A stretch of DNA of 64,000 nucleotides from Myxococcota bacterium (GTDB taxonomy: Bacteria; Myxococcota; B64-G9): contig JAKLGA010000007.1 in NCBI GenBank assembly GCA_022710975.1, positions 248,001-312,000 of the forward strand, in the 5' to 3' direction. A program made the position numbers and the translations under genes. Below, piece after piece: positions 1-9,051 of the stretch; within the stretch, counting starts at the first letter, position 1; every line of letters begins with the position of its first letter. The notes under the pieces were generated by a model. It was not told the origin of the DNA. It made no database searches and was given only the letters and a program-made list of their open reading frames with translations.

Positions 1-695
1 ACCTGCTCGCGCGACGTCCGGGCGTCGGCGAACTCCGCGCTGCCCGCGAGCAGGCCGCGGTGGAGGTAGGTGAACACCAGCCGGCTGCCCGGCGCGAGCA
101 GGCCCGCCAGGGCGCGCAGGCTGGCGTCCACGGCCTGCGCGCCCAGGTAGTGCGTCACCCCCTCCCACACCACCAGGGCGGGCGCGCGCGCGTCCAGGCC
201 GGATGCCCGCAGGACCCCGCCCAGCTCCTCCCGGGCCAGGTCCGCCCCGACGTAGCTCACCTGCCCGCGCGGCGGCGTCGGGCGCCTCGCCAGGCACGCC
301 CGCTTGCGGGTCTGGGTGTCGGGGTGATCCACCTCGAAGACCGGACAGGCCGCCAGCTCCGGCAGGCGGTGGGCGCGGCAGTCGAAGCCCGCGCCCAGGA
401 GCACCACCTGGGCGATCCCGGCGCGCAGCGCCGCCCGCAGGTGATCGTCGATCAGCCGGGTGCGGGCGATGCCCGAGGTCATCGCGCCCGGCCAGCGCCG
501 GTCCACGTAGGTGAACACGGCCGGGCCGACGGCCGGCAGGCCCGCGAGCCACACGAAGCGGCGCAGGCCGGCGTCCAGGAAGTGGACCGCGAAGGGATCC
601 TCGAACAGGCGCGCGCTGGCGGGGCGGCGGACGGACTCGAGGGCCCGGAAGGCGGCGGCGTACTCCGCGGTGCGGCTGGCGGTCCCGGGCCTCAA
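1..695 (-). CDS. SAM-dependent methyltransferase, LCM/TIGR00027-like (runs off left edge)
   Basis: Translating the minus strand from a TTG at 695 gives an open frame to the window edge (231 full codons). Near the N-terminus TASRTAEYAAAFRAL and LFEDPFA match the leucine-carboxyl-methyltransferase-like family. Further on VVLLGAGFDCRAHRL is the SAM-binding glycine loop and FEVDHPDTQTRKR the acidic end of the second strand. Such proteins methylate a carboxyl or small-molecule acceptor; the substrate is unknown. The frame is the same as the upstream DUF748 gene and begins 21 bases after its TGA, with GGAG/G-run as ribosome site, so the two are probably co-transcribed. TTG is chosen because no in-frame ATG or GTG lies between the stop and the conserved start. 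The C-terminus is outside the window. Confidence 0.85.
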   Translation of the reverse strand, partial: MRPGTASRTAEYAAAFRALESVRRPASARLFEDPFAVHFLDAGLRRFVWLAGLPAVGPAVFTYVDRRWPGAMTSGIARTRLIDDHLRAALRAGIAQVVLLGAGFDCRAHRLPELAACPVFEVDHPDTQTRKRACLARRPTPPRGQVSYVGADLAREELGGVLRASGLDARAPALVVWEGVTHYLGAQAVDASLRALAGLLAPGSRLVFTYLHRGLLAGSAEFADARTSREQ

Positions 696-716
696 GGCGC
701 CCCCCCCCCGACTCCG

Positions 717-3700
717 TCAACGGATGTCGATCAACACGCCGCTCTTGAGCTTGGCGGCTTTCTCCTGGTCCTTCGGATCCGGCTGGCGGACGAAGAGCCG
801 CTCCGGCGAGATGGCCGGATCCGCGCGCAGCGCCTGCATGACCACCTCGACCCGCGCCAGGCCGAGCTCGCGGAGCTGCTCCGGCCCGGCGGCCAGGCTC
901 TGGCGCAGGAACTCCTCCTGGCTCCCCTGCCGCGCCTCGGGCGTCAGCTCGCCCGCGGGCGCCGCCCAGCCGGACGCCAGGGCCACCTGCTCGACCAGGC
1001 GGGGGCGCTCCGCGGGGGCGAACACCACGTCGGCCGGCCTGGTCGGGGGGGCGCCGCTGTCCTCGAGCTCGGCGTGCTTCTGCCGCCTGAGCGCCTGCTC
1101 CACCCGCTGTCGGGTGAGCGCCTCGCCGTCCAGGGCGGGGTCGATGATGGGCGCGATCGCCAGCCGCACGCCGGGCCTCTTCTTCATGGCCTGGATGAGC
1201 AGCCCGGCCTTCTCGGCCGAGCCTGCCTGGAGCTGGGTCGTCCCCGGCTCCATGGCGAGGAGGTCGATGTCCTCCCCGCCCACCAGGCTCGCCAGGAAGG
1301 TGAAGGGCGAGGTGACGATCTTGGTGAGCACGTTGGCGATCGCGCGCCAGATCACCTTTCCCAGCGCGAACTCGGGATCGTCCAGGTCGCCGCTCACCGG
1401 CACGTCCAGCTCGATCCCGTTGTCGCTGTCCCGCACCAGCATCAGCACCAGCCCGACCGGGATGCCCACGTCGTCCGGGCTCTCTCGCTCGTCGCCCAGG
1501 GTGAAGTTGGAGAACACCGCCTTGTTCTGCCCCGAGAGCTTGCCGTCGGCGACCTCCAGGTGGACGTGCAGGTCGAGCTTGCCCGTCGCCACCGGGTGAG
1601 AGATGAAGCGTAGGGTGTACGGGGAGAAGGCGGTCACGTCCGCGCCGTTGATCTTGACGTCCACCATGGGGTTCAGCCCGCGGTCGTTCGGGTTGGCCGC
1701 GCCCTCGACCGCGATGCGGCCCTGCGCGCCCGCGTCCGCGCTGGCCGTCAGGGCGGCGCGGCTGCCGGGCAGGGTCGAGAAGCCGCGCAGCTCGACCTCG
1801 AGGTCCTTGAGCACGCCCACGAAGGGCGGCGTGAGGTTCTGATCGACGAACTGCACCTGGCCCTTACGCAGCGCGATGCGCGGCAGGCTGAAGGCCGGCC
1901 CGGGCTCCGCCGCGGGCGCCGCCGGCGCGGGGGCCGGCGTGTCCTCGGCCTTCGGCGCCGGCGGGCCGAAGAGCACCCGGGCCACGTTGAAGCCCCCGGA
2001 CGGCTCCAGGGCCGCGTTCAGCACGGGCTCCTGCAGCCACACGTTGCCGACCGTGACCAGCGCGGCCGCCTGGTCGAAGACGGCGCCGCGCAGACCCGCG
2101 CTGCTGAACCCGACCACCAGCTCCACGCCCGCCTTCTCCCGCACCGAGAACCGGCCGAGATCGATGGCCTGCGTCTCGACGCGCGGCGGCTCCAGCCCCA
2201 CCGCCAGCCCGGACAGCTTCAGGGAGGCGAGCCGCGCCCGGCCCGGCTTGGCCCGGGTGAAGGCCGGCAGGTCCAGGACCAGCTTGCGCAGCTCGATGGC
2301 GGCCACCGCGGCCTCCCGGGAGGCGAGCGCGAAGGACAGGCCCGTCAGCCCCAGGCGGTCCCACTTCAGCCTGGCGCCCCGCCAGTCGGGCGAGGTCACG
2401 GCCACCCCGGTCAGCTCGAGCCAGCCGTCCCGGGTGGCGAGCTCGACCGGCGCCTCGGGCCTCAGCGCGACGCTGAAGTCCGTGCCCGTCGCCAGCCTCG
2501 CGGACTCGATCAGCGCGGGCAGGTCCCTCAGGTAGACGGCGTAGTCGGGCACCGAGACCGCCTGCAGGGAGAGCTTCCCGGAGGCCGAGAAGTGCGGCGC
2601 CACCGCGAACTTCCCCTGGAGCTCGAGGCGCTCCCCGGCCGGGGCGCCGACCCGCAGCCCGAGCCCGGCCTCGCCGGCCGAGCTGTCGAAGTCCGTGACG
2701 TCGAGCTGGATCGGCCCGACGTCCTTCTGGAACTCCCAGCCCGGCCGGCGATCGGCGAAGGGCACGGAGCCGCCTTCCAGGACGAGCGCCCTGACGGTCA
2801 CCCGGAAGGGCTCTCCCGCGGAGCGCGGGGCCGGCTCGGGCCGGGAGGGCGGCAGGAAGCGCAGCGCCGGGAGCTCGCCCTGCGGATCGACGGTGACGGC
2901 GAGCGTGGGCCGGGTCAGGCGGACGGCGCCGAGGCTCAGCCGCTGGCCGAACACGTCGAAGCGATCGATCTCCACGGCCAGGGCCTCGAACGACAGCAGC
3001 GGCTCCTGGGCCCCGCCGGACAGGGCGACACCCTCGACCGTCACGCTCCCGGTCAGGTCCAGCTCGGGCCGGGTCTCCTGTCGGAAGCTCAGGGCCAGCC
3101 GGCAGGAGAGCGTCCCGGACTCCAGCCTGGGCTTCGGGTCGAGCGGGACGTACTCCCAGAGCGGGACCAGGTCGAGACCGGACAGCTCGAAGTTGAAGGC
3201 CGACTCGAGGGTGTCGTGGAAGGGCTGGCTGCGCCCGTTCAGCGCGAGCGTCCGGCCGTCGAGCCGCGCTTTGACCGACGGTCGGACGTCCTCCGCGCGA
3301 TCGTCCTCGCGCATGGAGACCAGCGGCAGCACGACCTCGAGCTGGTCGAGCACATGGCGCTGGCCCCTGGGCGCGTCGACGAACTGGAGCTCCCCGCCCT
3401 GGATCAGCAGGTTCTCCAGCATCACCGGCAGGCTGGCGGCCTCCGCCCCCGCCCCGGGCGGCGGCGGCTCCGCCGGGGCCTGCGCCAGCCGGTCGACGAC
3501 GTCGGAGAAGTTGAAGCGCCCATCCTCGCGCAGCTCGACCCGCGCGAACGGCCGCTCGAGCCGCAGCTCCTCGAGCACCAGCGCCCAGCGGAACAGGGAG
3601 GACAGGCTGAGGTTCGCGCGCAGCAGGTCGAAGCCGACGAAGCGCTCCGCCGAGCCCGCCTCCGCGATGGCGAGCCGCTCGACCTCGGCCACCAGGGAGT

Positions 3701-3896
3701 AGGGGTTGAAGCGCACGTCCTCGATCGTGGCCGTGCGGCCCAGCGCTTCGGTCAGCTCGGACTGGAGCACCGAGCGGGCGATCCAGGGCACGATCAGGAA
3801 GCCGAGCAAGGAGTAAACCGCGACGGCGATCGACACGCCGATGAGCCAGCGCCGCTGACGCCTGTGTGCGTGGAGGTAGGCGAGGACGGCTCTCAT
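717..3896 (-). CDS. DUF748 / AsmA-like envelope protein
   Basis: 1059 residues. A single hydrophobic segment (about residues 13-35, after a basic stretch HRRQRRW) anchors the N-terminus in the inner membrane. The rest is a long beta-rich periplasmic domain of the DUF748/AsmA type, with repeated patterns such as LENLLIQGGELQFVD and IALRKGQVQFVDQN. The family resembles bridge-like lipid transfer and outer-membrane biogenesis proteins; the exact role here is inferred only from family. The ATG at 3896 was chosen over upstream codons because a TTGACG-17-GATGGG promoter-like pair ends at 3904, which would place the transcript start at about the start codon. It lies divergent from the exonuclease gene and upstream of the methyltransferase in the same frame. 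Confidence 0.88.
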   Translation of the reverse strand: MRAVLAYLHAHRRQRRWLIGVSIAVAVYSLLGFLIVPWIARSVLQSELTEALGRTATIEDVRFNPYSLVAEVERLAIAEAGSAERFVGFDLLRANLSLSSLFRWALVLEELRLERPFARVELREDGRFNFSDVVDRLAQAPAEPPPPGAGAEAASLPVMLENLLIQGGELQFVDAPRGQRHVLDQLEVVLPLVSMREDDRAEDVRPSVKARLDGRTLALNGRSQPFHDTLESAFNFELSGLDLVPLWEYVPLDPKPRLESGTLSCRLALSFRQETRPELDLTGSVTVEGVALSGGAQEPLLSFEALAVEIDRFDVFGQRLSLGAVRLTRPTLAVTVDPQGELPALRFLPPSRPEPAPRSAGEPFRVTVRALVLEGGSVPFADRRPGWEFQKDVGPIQLDVTDFDSSAGEAGLGLRVGAPAGERLELQGKFAVAPHFSASGKLSLQAVSVPDYAVYLRDLPALIESARLATGTDFSVALRPEAPVELATRDGWLELTGVAVTSPDWRGARLKWDRLGLTGLSFALASREAAVAAIELRKLVLDLPAFTRAKPGRARLASLKLSGLAVGLEPPRVETQAIDLGRFSVREKAGVELVVGFSSAGLRGAVFDQAAALVTVGNVWLQEPVLNAALEPSGGFNVARVLFGPPAPKAEDTPAPAPAAPAAEPGPAFSLPRIALRKGQVQFVDQNLTPPFVGVLKDLEVELRGFSTLPGSRAALTASADAGAQGRIAVEGAANPNDRGLNPMVDVKINGADVTAFSPYTLRFISHPVATGKLDLHVHLEVADGKLSGQNKAVFSNFTLGDERESPDDVGIPVGLVLMLVRDSDNGIELDVPVSGDLDDPEFALGKVIWRAIANVLTKIVTSPFTFLASLVGGEDIDLLAMEPGTTQLQAGSAEKAGLLIQAMKKRPGVRLAIAPIIDPALDGEALTRQRVEQALRRQKHAELEDSGAPPTRPADVVFAPAERPRLVEQVALASGWAAPAGELTPEARQGSQEEFLRQSLAAGPEQLRELGLARVEVVMQALRADPAISPERLFVRQPDPKDQEKAAKLKSGVLIDIR

Positions 3897-3903
3897 GCCT
3901 CTC

Positions 3904-3932
3904 CCCATCGCACCGGCGGGCGTCCCCGTCAA
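3904..3932 (-). promoter_or_regulatory. Predicted leaderless promoter of the DUF748 gene
   Basis: Minus strand: -35 TTGACG (3932-3927), 17-base spacer, -10 GATGGG (3909-3904). Only seven bases separate the -10 from the ATG at 3896, so the mRNA would have almost no leader. The -10 match is weak (3 of 6), but the same TTGACG/GATG form recurs at 12040 and 12657. Confidence 0.4.
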
Positions 3933-3948
3933 CCCCCTCGCGCAGACC

Positions 3949-3978
3949 TGGACCGGCAGGCGGCCCATCGGCCATGAT
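3949..3978 (+). promoter_or_regulatory. Possible promoter of the exonuclease gene
   Basis: TGGACC, 18-base spacer, CATGAT, about 40 bases upstream of the ATG at 4018. Both hexamers match the sigma-70 consensus at 4 of 6 positions. Confidence 0.3.
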
Positions 3979-4017
3979 GGGCGTGTCCCGCGGCGCTCCC
4001 GCCGCCGAGGGTGGTGC

Positions 4018-4629
4018 ATGACAGCGCCCGCACACGAGCCCCGGCTGTTCGCGCCTGGCCCGCCGCCCCGCCACCTGCTGGTGGTCGACCTGGAGGCCAC
4101 CTGCGACGAGCGGGGCGCGCTGCCGCGGGAGGAGATGGAGATCCTGGAGATCGGCGCGGTGCTCGTCGCCCCCGCGCCCGGATTCGCGACGCTGGGCGAG
4201 TTCGGCGCCCTGGTGCGGCCGGCCCGGCACCCGCGGCTGAGCGCCTTCTGCTCCCGGCTCACCGGCATCACCCAGGCCCAGGTGGACGCGGCCCGGCCGC
4301 TGGCGGAGGCGCTCGCCGACCTGGGCGCCTGGCTGCGGCCCTTCGAGGAGCTGGCCTGGGGATCGTGGGGCGACTACGACCGCCGGCAATGGGCCCAGGA
4401 CCTGGCCCGGCAGGCCCGCCCGGATCCCCTGCCCGCGCGCCACCTGAATCTCAAGCACCTCTACGCCGCCGCCACCCGGAGCTTCCGCAACCTCGGCCTG
4501 GGCCGGGCCCTGGCGCGGGCAGGGCTCGAGTTCCAGGGCCGCCCGCATCGCGGCCTGGACGACGCCCGCAACGTCGTCCGCCTGTTGCAGCTCGCGTCCG
4601 GGGTCGGGCGTGGGTCCGGGCGGCCCTAG
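4018..4629 (+). CDS. DEDDh 3'-5' exonuclease, ERI1/KapD-like
   Basis: 203 residues from the ATG at 4018, preceded by GAGGGTGG. The exonuclease motifs are complete: DLEAT (Exo I, Asp and Glu), the region LSAFCSRLTGITQAQVD, WGDYDRRQW (Exo II Asp), and HRGLDDARN (Exo III His and Asp). Together these give the DEDDh two-metal site of RNase T/ERI1-type enzymes that trim single-stranded 3' ends of RNA or DNA. The ERI1-like LNLKHLYA segment favours RNA as substrate, which is an inference. The gene converges on aclA, and their stop codons share the palindrome CTAG at 4626-4629. Confidence 0.93.
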   Translation: MTAPAHEPRLFAPGPPPRHLLVVDLEATCDERGALPREEMEILEIGAVLVAPAPGFATLGEFGALVRPARHPRLSAFCSRLTGITQAQVDAARPLAEALADLGAWLRPFEELAWGSWGDYDRRQWAQDLARQARPDPLPARHLNLKHLYAAATRSFRNLGLGRALARAGLEFQGRPHRGLDDARNVVRLLQLASGVGRGSGRP

Positions 4630-6473
4630 TCCACGCTCTCGGGCGCAGCCGGGACGTCGTAGAGGATGTCGTCGAGCGGGTGGCGGAAGAGCCCCTGGTT
4701 GAGCCGCTTCTGGTCGAAGTAGTGCCCCATGAAGCCGATCGAGCGGCCCAGCAGGAACACGGCGTTGAAGAAGCCCATGTCCGTGAGCTTCTGGATGTCC
4801 TGGTCGCTGTAGCCGATGGCCAGCAGGAGGTCCACGAACAGCACGCCGATGCAGCCGTCGACGTTGAGGATCAGGTTGTTCTTCTTGCGGGAGGTGACGT
4901 CCGCGACCGACAGGGCGTAGTCGAGCACGGGGGTCCTGGGGAAGTGCTTGCGGGCGAAGGCGATCATGATCTCGACGCGGGCGTCCGGGTTGTCGACGCT
5001 GTGCAGGCGGTGGCCGATGCCCTGGATGTTGATGTTCTGCTGCTTCATGTACTCGACGAACTCCCGCGGGCCGAGCTTCTTGTTCAGCCCCAGGCGGAAG
5101 TGGTCGGCCGCGCCGTTGACCGCGCCCCCGAAGCGGGGGCCGATGGTGACCAGGCCCGAGATCAGCGACTCGATCAGCCCCTTGCCCGCGCGGGCGGTGA
5201 CGATGGTGTTGTGCGCGCCGGACACGGCTGGGCCGTGATCGGCGATGATCTGGATGACCAGCTCGATGAAGTCGCAGGCGTACTTGGGCAGCTTCTTCTT
5301 GAACCACAGCAGCCCGATCACGCCGCCGATGCCGTAGTCCTGCTTGATCACCTCGTCCATGGGGACGCCGCAGTAGTTGTGGACCTCGCCGCGCTCGTCG
5401 CAGATGGTCGACATGAAGTTGGTCGGCTTGCGCACCAGGCCGCGCTTGAGCGCGTCGGCGTAGTCCATGGGGATGGGCGGCGGATCGAACTCCGGCGCCG
5501 GCTTGATGACGCCCTTGCGCTTGAGCTCCTCGTAGGTCTCGTGGATCTTCTGGTCATAGTCGTCGAAGGAGTTGGGCACCACCGCGCCGGCCTTCTTCAG
5601 CGCCGCGTTCTTGGCCTGCGCGCCCTCGCTGGCGCTGTCGGCCTTGGCGCCGGCGTGGCCAAACTGGACACCGCCGGCCAGCATCGGGGCGCAGGTGCCG
5701 GTCACCCAGATCACCAGCGGCTTGGTGAGCTTCTTCTGCTGCAGGGCCTCGACGATGTCGTACTCCTCCCGGCCGCCCAGCTCGCCCAGGCAGACCATCA
5801 TCTTCACGTTGGGGTCCGCCTCGTAGCGCAGCAGGTGGTCGAGCAGGCCGGAGCCCGGGTAGGCGTCGCCGCCGATGGCGATGCCCTCGTAGATGCCGTC
5901 GGTGTTGCGCGCCACGATGTTGTAAGCCTCGTTCGACAGGCCGCCGCTCTTGGCCACGAAGCCGACCGAGCCCGGCCGGTAGAGCTTGCACTCGCGGATG
6001 TTCTCCAGCGTGCCGGCGGTGTTGCCGATGCGGAAGCAGCCGGCCTTGATCCCGCCCACGGTGGCCGGCCCGATGAGCCACTTGCCCCGCTGCTTGGCCA
6101 GCAGCCGCAGCTCGCGCGCGTTGCGCTCGGGGACGCCCTCGGCGATGACCGCGACCACCCGGATGCTCTCGGTCTCCAGCATCTCCTTGGTGCAGGCGTA
6201 GGCCGAGCGCTCGGAGGCGAAGTTCACCACCGTGTCCGCCTCGGGGTGCGCCTTCACGGCGTCCTGGACCTTGCGGAACCGGTGGATGACGATCTCCTTC
6301 GTGCCCCAGAAGAACTTCTCGAAACCGCCCTGCTCGGGGGTGATGAGGCCCACCACGGAGGGGGCGTCCTTGCGGCACATGTAGTCGAAGTCCAGCATGC
6401 GCTGCACCGCGCGCAGCTGGTTGCCGTACACGAAGGCCTTGGTGCCCTTGTGGAACAGGTCGTAGCTCGCCAT
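4626..6473 (-). CDS. aclA: ATP-citrate lyase alpha subunit
   Basis: 615 residues, the usual AclA length, corresponding to the C-terminal part of animal ATP-citrate lyase. The N-terminal half is CoA-binding and succinyl-CoA-synthetase-alpha-like; the phospho-histidine lies in FGHAGAKADS (His273). The C-terminal half is a citrate-synthase-like lyase domain with ADHGPAVSGAHN (about 411-422) and GIGHR (485-489). With AclB it cleaves citrate with ATP and CoA to acetyl-CoA and oxaloacetate in the cytoplasm. The ATG lies three bases after the aclB stop, with GGAGGG inside the end of aclB, so translation is probably coupled. It is the last gene of the acnA-icd-aclB-aclA cluster. Confidence 0.97.
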   Translation of the reverse strand: MASYDLFHKGTKAFVYGNQLRAVQRMLDFDYMCRKDAPSVVGLITPEQGGFEKFFWGTKEIVIHRFRKVQDAVKAHPEADTVVNFASERSAYACTKEMLETESIRVVAVIAEGVPERNARELRLLAKQRGKWLIGPATVGGIKAGCFRIGNTAGTLENIRECKLYRPGSVGFVAKSGGLSNEAYNIVARNTDGIYEGIAIGGDAYPGSGLLDHLLRYEADPNVKMMVCLGELGGREEYDIVEALQQKKLTKPLVIWVTGTCAPMLAGGVQFGHAGAKADSASEGAQAKNAALKKAGAVVPNSFDDYDQKIHETYEELKRKGVIKPAPEFDPPPIPMDYADALKRGLVRKPTNFMSTICDERGEVHNYCGVPMDEVIKQDYGIGGVIGLLWFKKKLPKYACDFIELVIQIIADHGPAVSGAHNTIVTARAGKGLIESLISGLVTIGPRFGGAVNGAADHFRLGLNKKLGPREFVEYMKQQNINIQGIGHRLHSVDNPDARVEIMIAFARKHFPRTPVLDYALSVADVTSRKKNNLILNVDGCIGVLFVDLLLAIGYSDQDIQKLTDMGFFNAVFLLGRSIGFMGHYFDQKRLNQGLFRHPLDDILYDVPAAPESVD

Positions 6474-6476
6474 GGC

Positions 6477-7748
6477 TCAGCCCTCCAGGACCATGCGGAC
6501 GATCTTGGTCATGTGGGTCTCGGGGCCGAACACCTCGATGGGCAGCTTCAGCCGCTCGCCGAGCTGGCGCATCTTGGCCAGGCCGGTCTCGAAGTTCGGG
6601 CCGCCCCGGCGCACCAGGATGCGGGCGTTCACCCCCACCAGGCGATCGCGGTACTCCTCGATGGCCTTGATGATGCCGGTGAAGGTCGAGGCCACGTCGG
6701 TGAAGTTGGCGATGCCGCCGCCGATCAGCAGGAACTTGGGCTTGCCCTGCTTGTCCTTGTGGCGCGTCATGAGGTCCAGCACGGTCTTGGTGTACTCGTA
6801 GGTGTCCTCCATCGAGGGATCGCCGGAGTACTCGCCGTAGTTGGCCAGCTCCTTGGCCAGGCCCAGGTCGACCACCGTGTCGGCGTAGATGACCGAGGCC
6901 CCGCCGCCGGCCACCAGGTTCCAGATCCGGCCGTCGGGGTTCAGCACGTTGAGCTTCAGCGAGGCGCCGGTGCGCTCGTCGAGCTCCTCGATGCGCTTCT
7001 CCTCCGGCGTCAGCGTGGTGCCGAACGGCTTGGGGAACTCGAGCGCGCCCCACTTCTCGGCGCAGGGGAAGGCGGCGTAGTCGTCCACGCGCGACTTCAG
7101 GTCCATCAGCACCACCTTGCCCTGCTCCAGCGCGAAGGGGTTGATCTCGAGGTAGGTGAAGTGGAAGTCGACGAAGAACCGGTACAGCGCCTTGGCGAAG
7201 GCGGTCGCGGTCTGCTTGTCCTCGAGATCCGCCGGCAGCTTGACGTCGACCTTGTCGATGTCGTCCAGGAGGCCGACCCGGGTCTCGACCACCGAGGACC
7301 AGGCCTCCTCGATGTCCACGCCGCCCTGGGTGGAGAAGTAGATCGAGTCGTAGTCCCGGGCGGTGGTCAGGCCGATGTAGTACTCCTTGCCGTGCGGGGC
7401 GAAGGGCTCGATCAGGAAGTGGGTCAGCTTGCCCGTGGTCTGGCCGGTGGTCTGGGTGATGGTGATCTCCTTGCCCAGCCGCTCGCGGATCCACTTCTTG
7501 GCGTCGTCGAAGGAGGCGTCGAGGCACAGGAGCTTGTTCTTGCCTCGCTTGCCGAACAGCTGGTCGGGCTTGACCACCAGCTTGGTGGTCTTCAGCCACG
7601 GGTGCGCCTGCGGCAGGCCGTCGAGGTCGGTGTCCGCGGACACCAGCACCAGCCTGGGGTCCACGCTGAAGCGGCCGCCGGAGATCTCGGCCAGCCCCTT
7701 CGCCAGCATGCGTTTCGCGTCGTACTCCCGGATCGCTCGCTTGGCCAT
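6477..7748 (-). CDS. aclB: ATP-citrate lyase beta subunit
   Basis: 423 residues, matching the N-terminal ATP-grasp and citrate-binding part of eukaryotic ATP-citrate lyase. Visible features are the N-terminal ATP-grasp region (REYDAKRMLAKGL), THFLIEPFAPH, FTYLEINPFALE (metal/ATP site), WNLVAGGGASVIYAD, and the Rossmann-like citrate-binding part LLIGGGIANFTDVA (about 340-355). It supplies the phosphoryl-transfer half of citrate cleavage and needs AclA. AGGAGC precedes the ATG, and it begins 22 bases after the isocitrate dehydrogenase stop. Truncation is unlikely, as all landmarks are in order. Confidence 0.97.
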   Translation of the reverse strand: MAKRAIREYDAKRMLAKGLAEISGGRFSVDPRLVLVSADTDLDGLPQAHPWLKTTKLVVKPDQLFGKRGKNKLLCLDASFDDAKKWIRERLGKEITITQTTGQTTGKLTHFLIEPFAPHGKEYYIGLTTARDYDSIYFSTQGGVDIEEAWSSVVETRVGLLDDIDKVDVKLPADLEDKQTATAFAKALYRFFVDFHFTYLEINPFALEQGKVVLMDLKSRVDDYAAFPCAEKWGALEFPKPFGTTLTPEEKRIEELDERTGASLKLNVLNPDGRIWNLVAGGGASVIYADTVVDLGLAKELANYGEYSGDPSMEDTYEYTKTVLDLMTRHKDKQGKPKFLLIGGGIANFTDVASTFTGIIKAIEEYRDRLVGVNARILVRRGGPNFETGLAKMRQLGERLKLPIEVFGPETHMTKIVRMVLEG

Positions 7749-7770
7749 GGTCTGTGCTCCTGTTCTCGAG

Positions 7771-9006
7771 CTAGAGCAGCTTGTCGAGGTTCTTCTTGAT
7801 CGCGTCCAGGAACTCCTCGGTGTACACGAACTTCTCCGGCTTCGGATCGGCGAAGGGGATGAGATCCTTGGTCATCACCCCGCCCTCGATGGTGCCGATG
7901 GCGGCCTTCTCCAGCAGCTCGGCGAATTTCCCCAGCTCGGGGGTGCCGTCGAGCTCGCCCCGCTTGCACAGGGCGCCGGTCCAGGCGTACAGCAGCGCCA
8001 TGCAGTTGGTCGAGGTCTTCTCGCCCTTGAGGTGCTGGTAGTAGTGGCGCTGGACGGTGCCGTGGGCCGCCTCGTACTCGAAGTAGCCGTACGGCGAGAT
8101 GAGGTCCGAGGTCATCATGGCCAGCGAGCCGAAGGACGAGGCGACCATGTCGCTCATCACGTCCCCGTCGTAGTTGCGCAGGGCCCACAGTATGCCGCCC
8201 TCGGACTTCATGATGCGGGCCACGGCGTCGTCGATCAGCGTGTAGGTGTAGGTGATGCCGGCGGCCTCGAACTTGGCCTTGTACTCGCGGTCGAACAGGT
8301 CGCGGAAGATCAGCCGGAACTGGGCGTGGTAGATCTTCGAGATGGTGTCCTTGCAGGAGAAGATCATGTTGATCTTGTGATCGAGCGCGTAGGTGAAGCA
8401 GGCGCGCGCGAAGCTGGTGATCGAGTCGACCAGGTTGTACATGCCCATGCTCACGCCCGGGCCCTTGAACTCGTGCACCACCATGCGCCGTTCCTGGTCG
8501 CCGTCGGCCGGGGTGTAGACCAGCTCCACCTTGCCGGGCCCGGGGATGCTCATCTCCACGTTGCGGTACACGTCGCCGTAGGCGTGGCGGCCGATGACGA
8601 TGGGTTTCTTCCAGCCGCTGACGGCCGGCTTGATGCGCGGGGTGAGGATCGGGCAGCGGAACACGGTCCCGTCCAGCATGGTGCGGATGGTGCCGTTGGG
8701 GCTCTTCCACTGCTTCTTCAGGCTATACTCCTTCACGCGTCCGGCGTCGGGCGTGATGGTGGCGCACTTGACCGCCACCTTGTGCTTCATGGTGGCGTTG
8801 GCCGCGTCGATGGTGATCTGGTCATCGGTCTCGTCGCGCCTCTTCAGCCCCAGATCGTAGTACTCCGTCTTCAGATCAAGGTACGGCAGCAGCAGCTTGT
8901 CCTTGATCATCTGCCACATGACCCGGGTCATCTCGTCGCCGTCCATCTCGACGATGGGGTTCTTCATCTCGATCTTCGACCTGGAACTCGCCTTGCCTTT
9001 CGCCAT
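7771..9006 (-). CDS. icd: NADP-dependent isocitrate dehydrogenase, eukaryotic-type dimer
   Basis: 411 residues. The start [19 protein letters not shown], the metal-site block [21 protein letters not shown] and the cofactor block [13 protein letters not shown] followed by KGEKTSTN match the homodimeric NADP-IDH family shared by eukaryotes and many bacteria. They do not match the E. coli Icd type. The enzyme interconverts isocitrate and 2-oxoglutarate with NADP and can run reductively. A strong AAGGAGG lies eight bases before the ATG. It sits between aconitase and ATP-citrate lyase, which suggests that it works toward citrate cleavage; direction cannot be read from sequence. Confidence 0.96.
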   Translation of the reverse strand: MAKGKASSRSKIEMKNPIVEMDGDEMTRVMWQMIKDKLLLPYLDLKTEYYDLGLKRRDETDDQITIDAANATMKHKVAVKCATITPDAGRVKEYSLKKQWKSPNGTIRTMLDGTVFRCPILTPRIKPAVSGWKKPIVIGRHAYGDVYRNVEMSIPGPGKVELVYTPADGDQERRMVVHEFKGPGVSMGMYNLVDSITSFARACFTYALDHKINMIFSCKDTISKIYHAQFRLIFRDLFDREYKAKFEAAGITYTYTLIDDAVARIMKSEGGILWALRNYDGDVMSDMVASSFGSLAMMTSDLISPYGYFEYEAAHGTVQRHYYQHLKGEKTSTNCMALLYAWTGALCKRGELDGTPELGKFAELLEKAAIGTIEGGVMTKDLIPFADPKPEKFVYTEEFLDAIKKNLDKLL

Positions 9007-9051
9007 CGGTTCCTCCTTGGGTTGCCCAGCCGGGTTGCCTCGTCCAGCGGT

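Noticed and set aside
4011-7799. Very long open frame on the plus strand opposite aclA and aclB (about 1,260 codons)
   Set aside because: GC-rich third positions keep antisense frames open. The translation is a low-complexity Ala/Gly/Val/Leu mix, and the opposite strand has clear aclA and aclB motifs.
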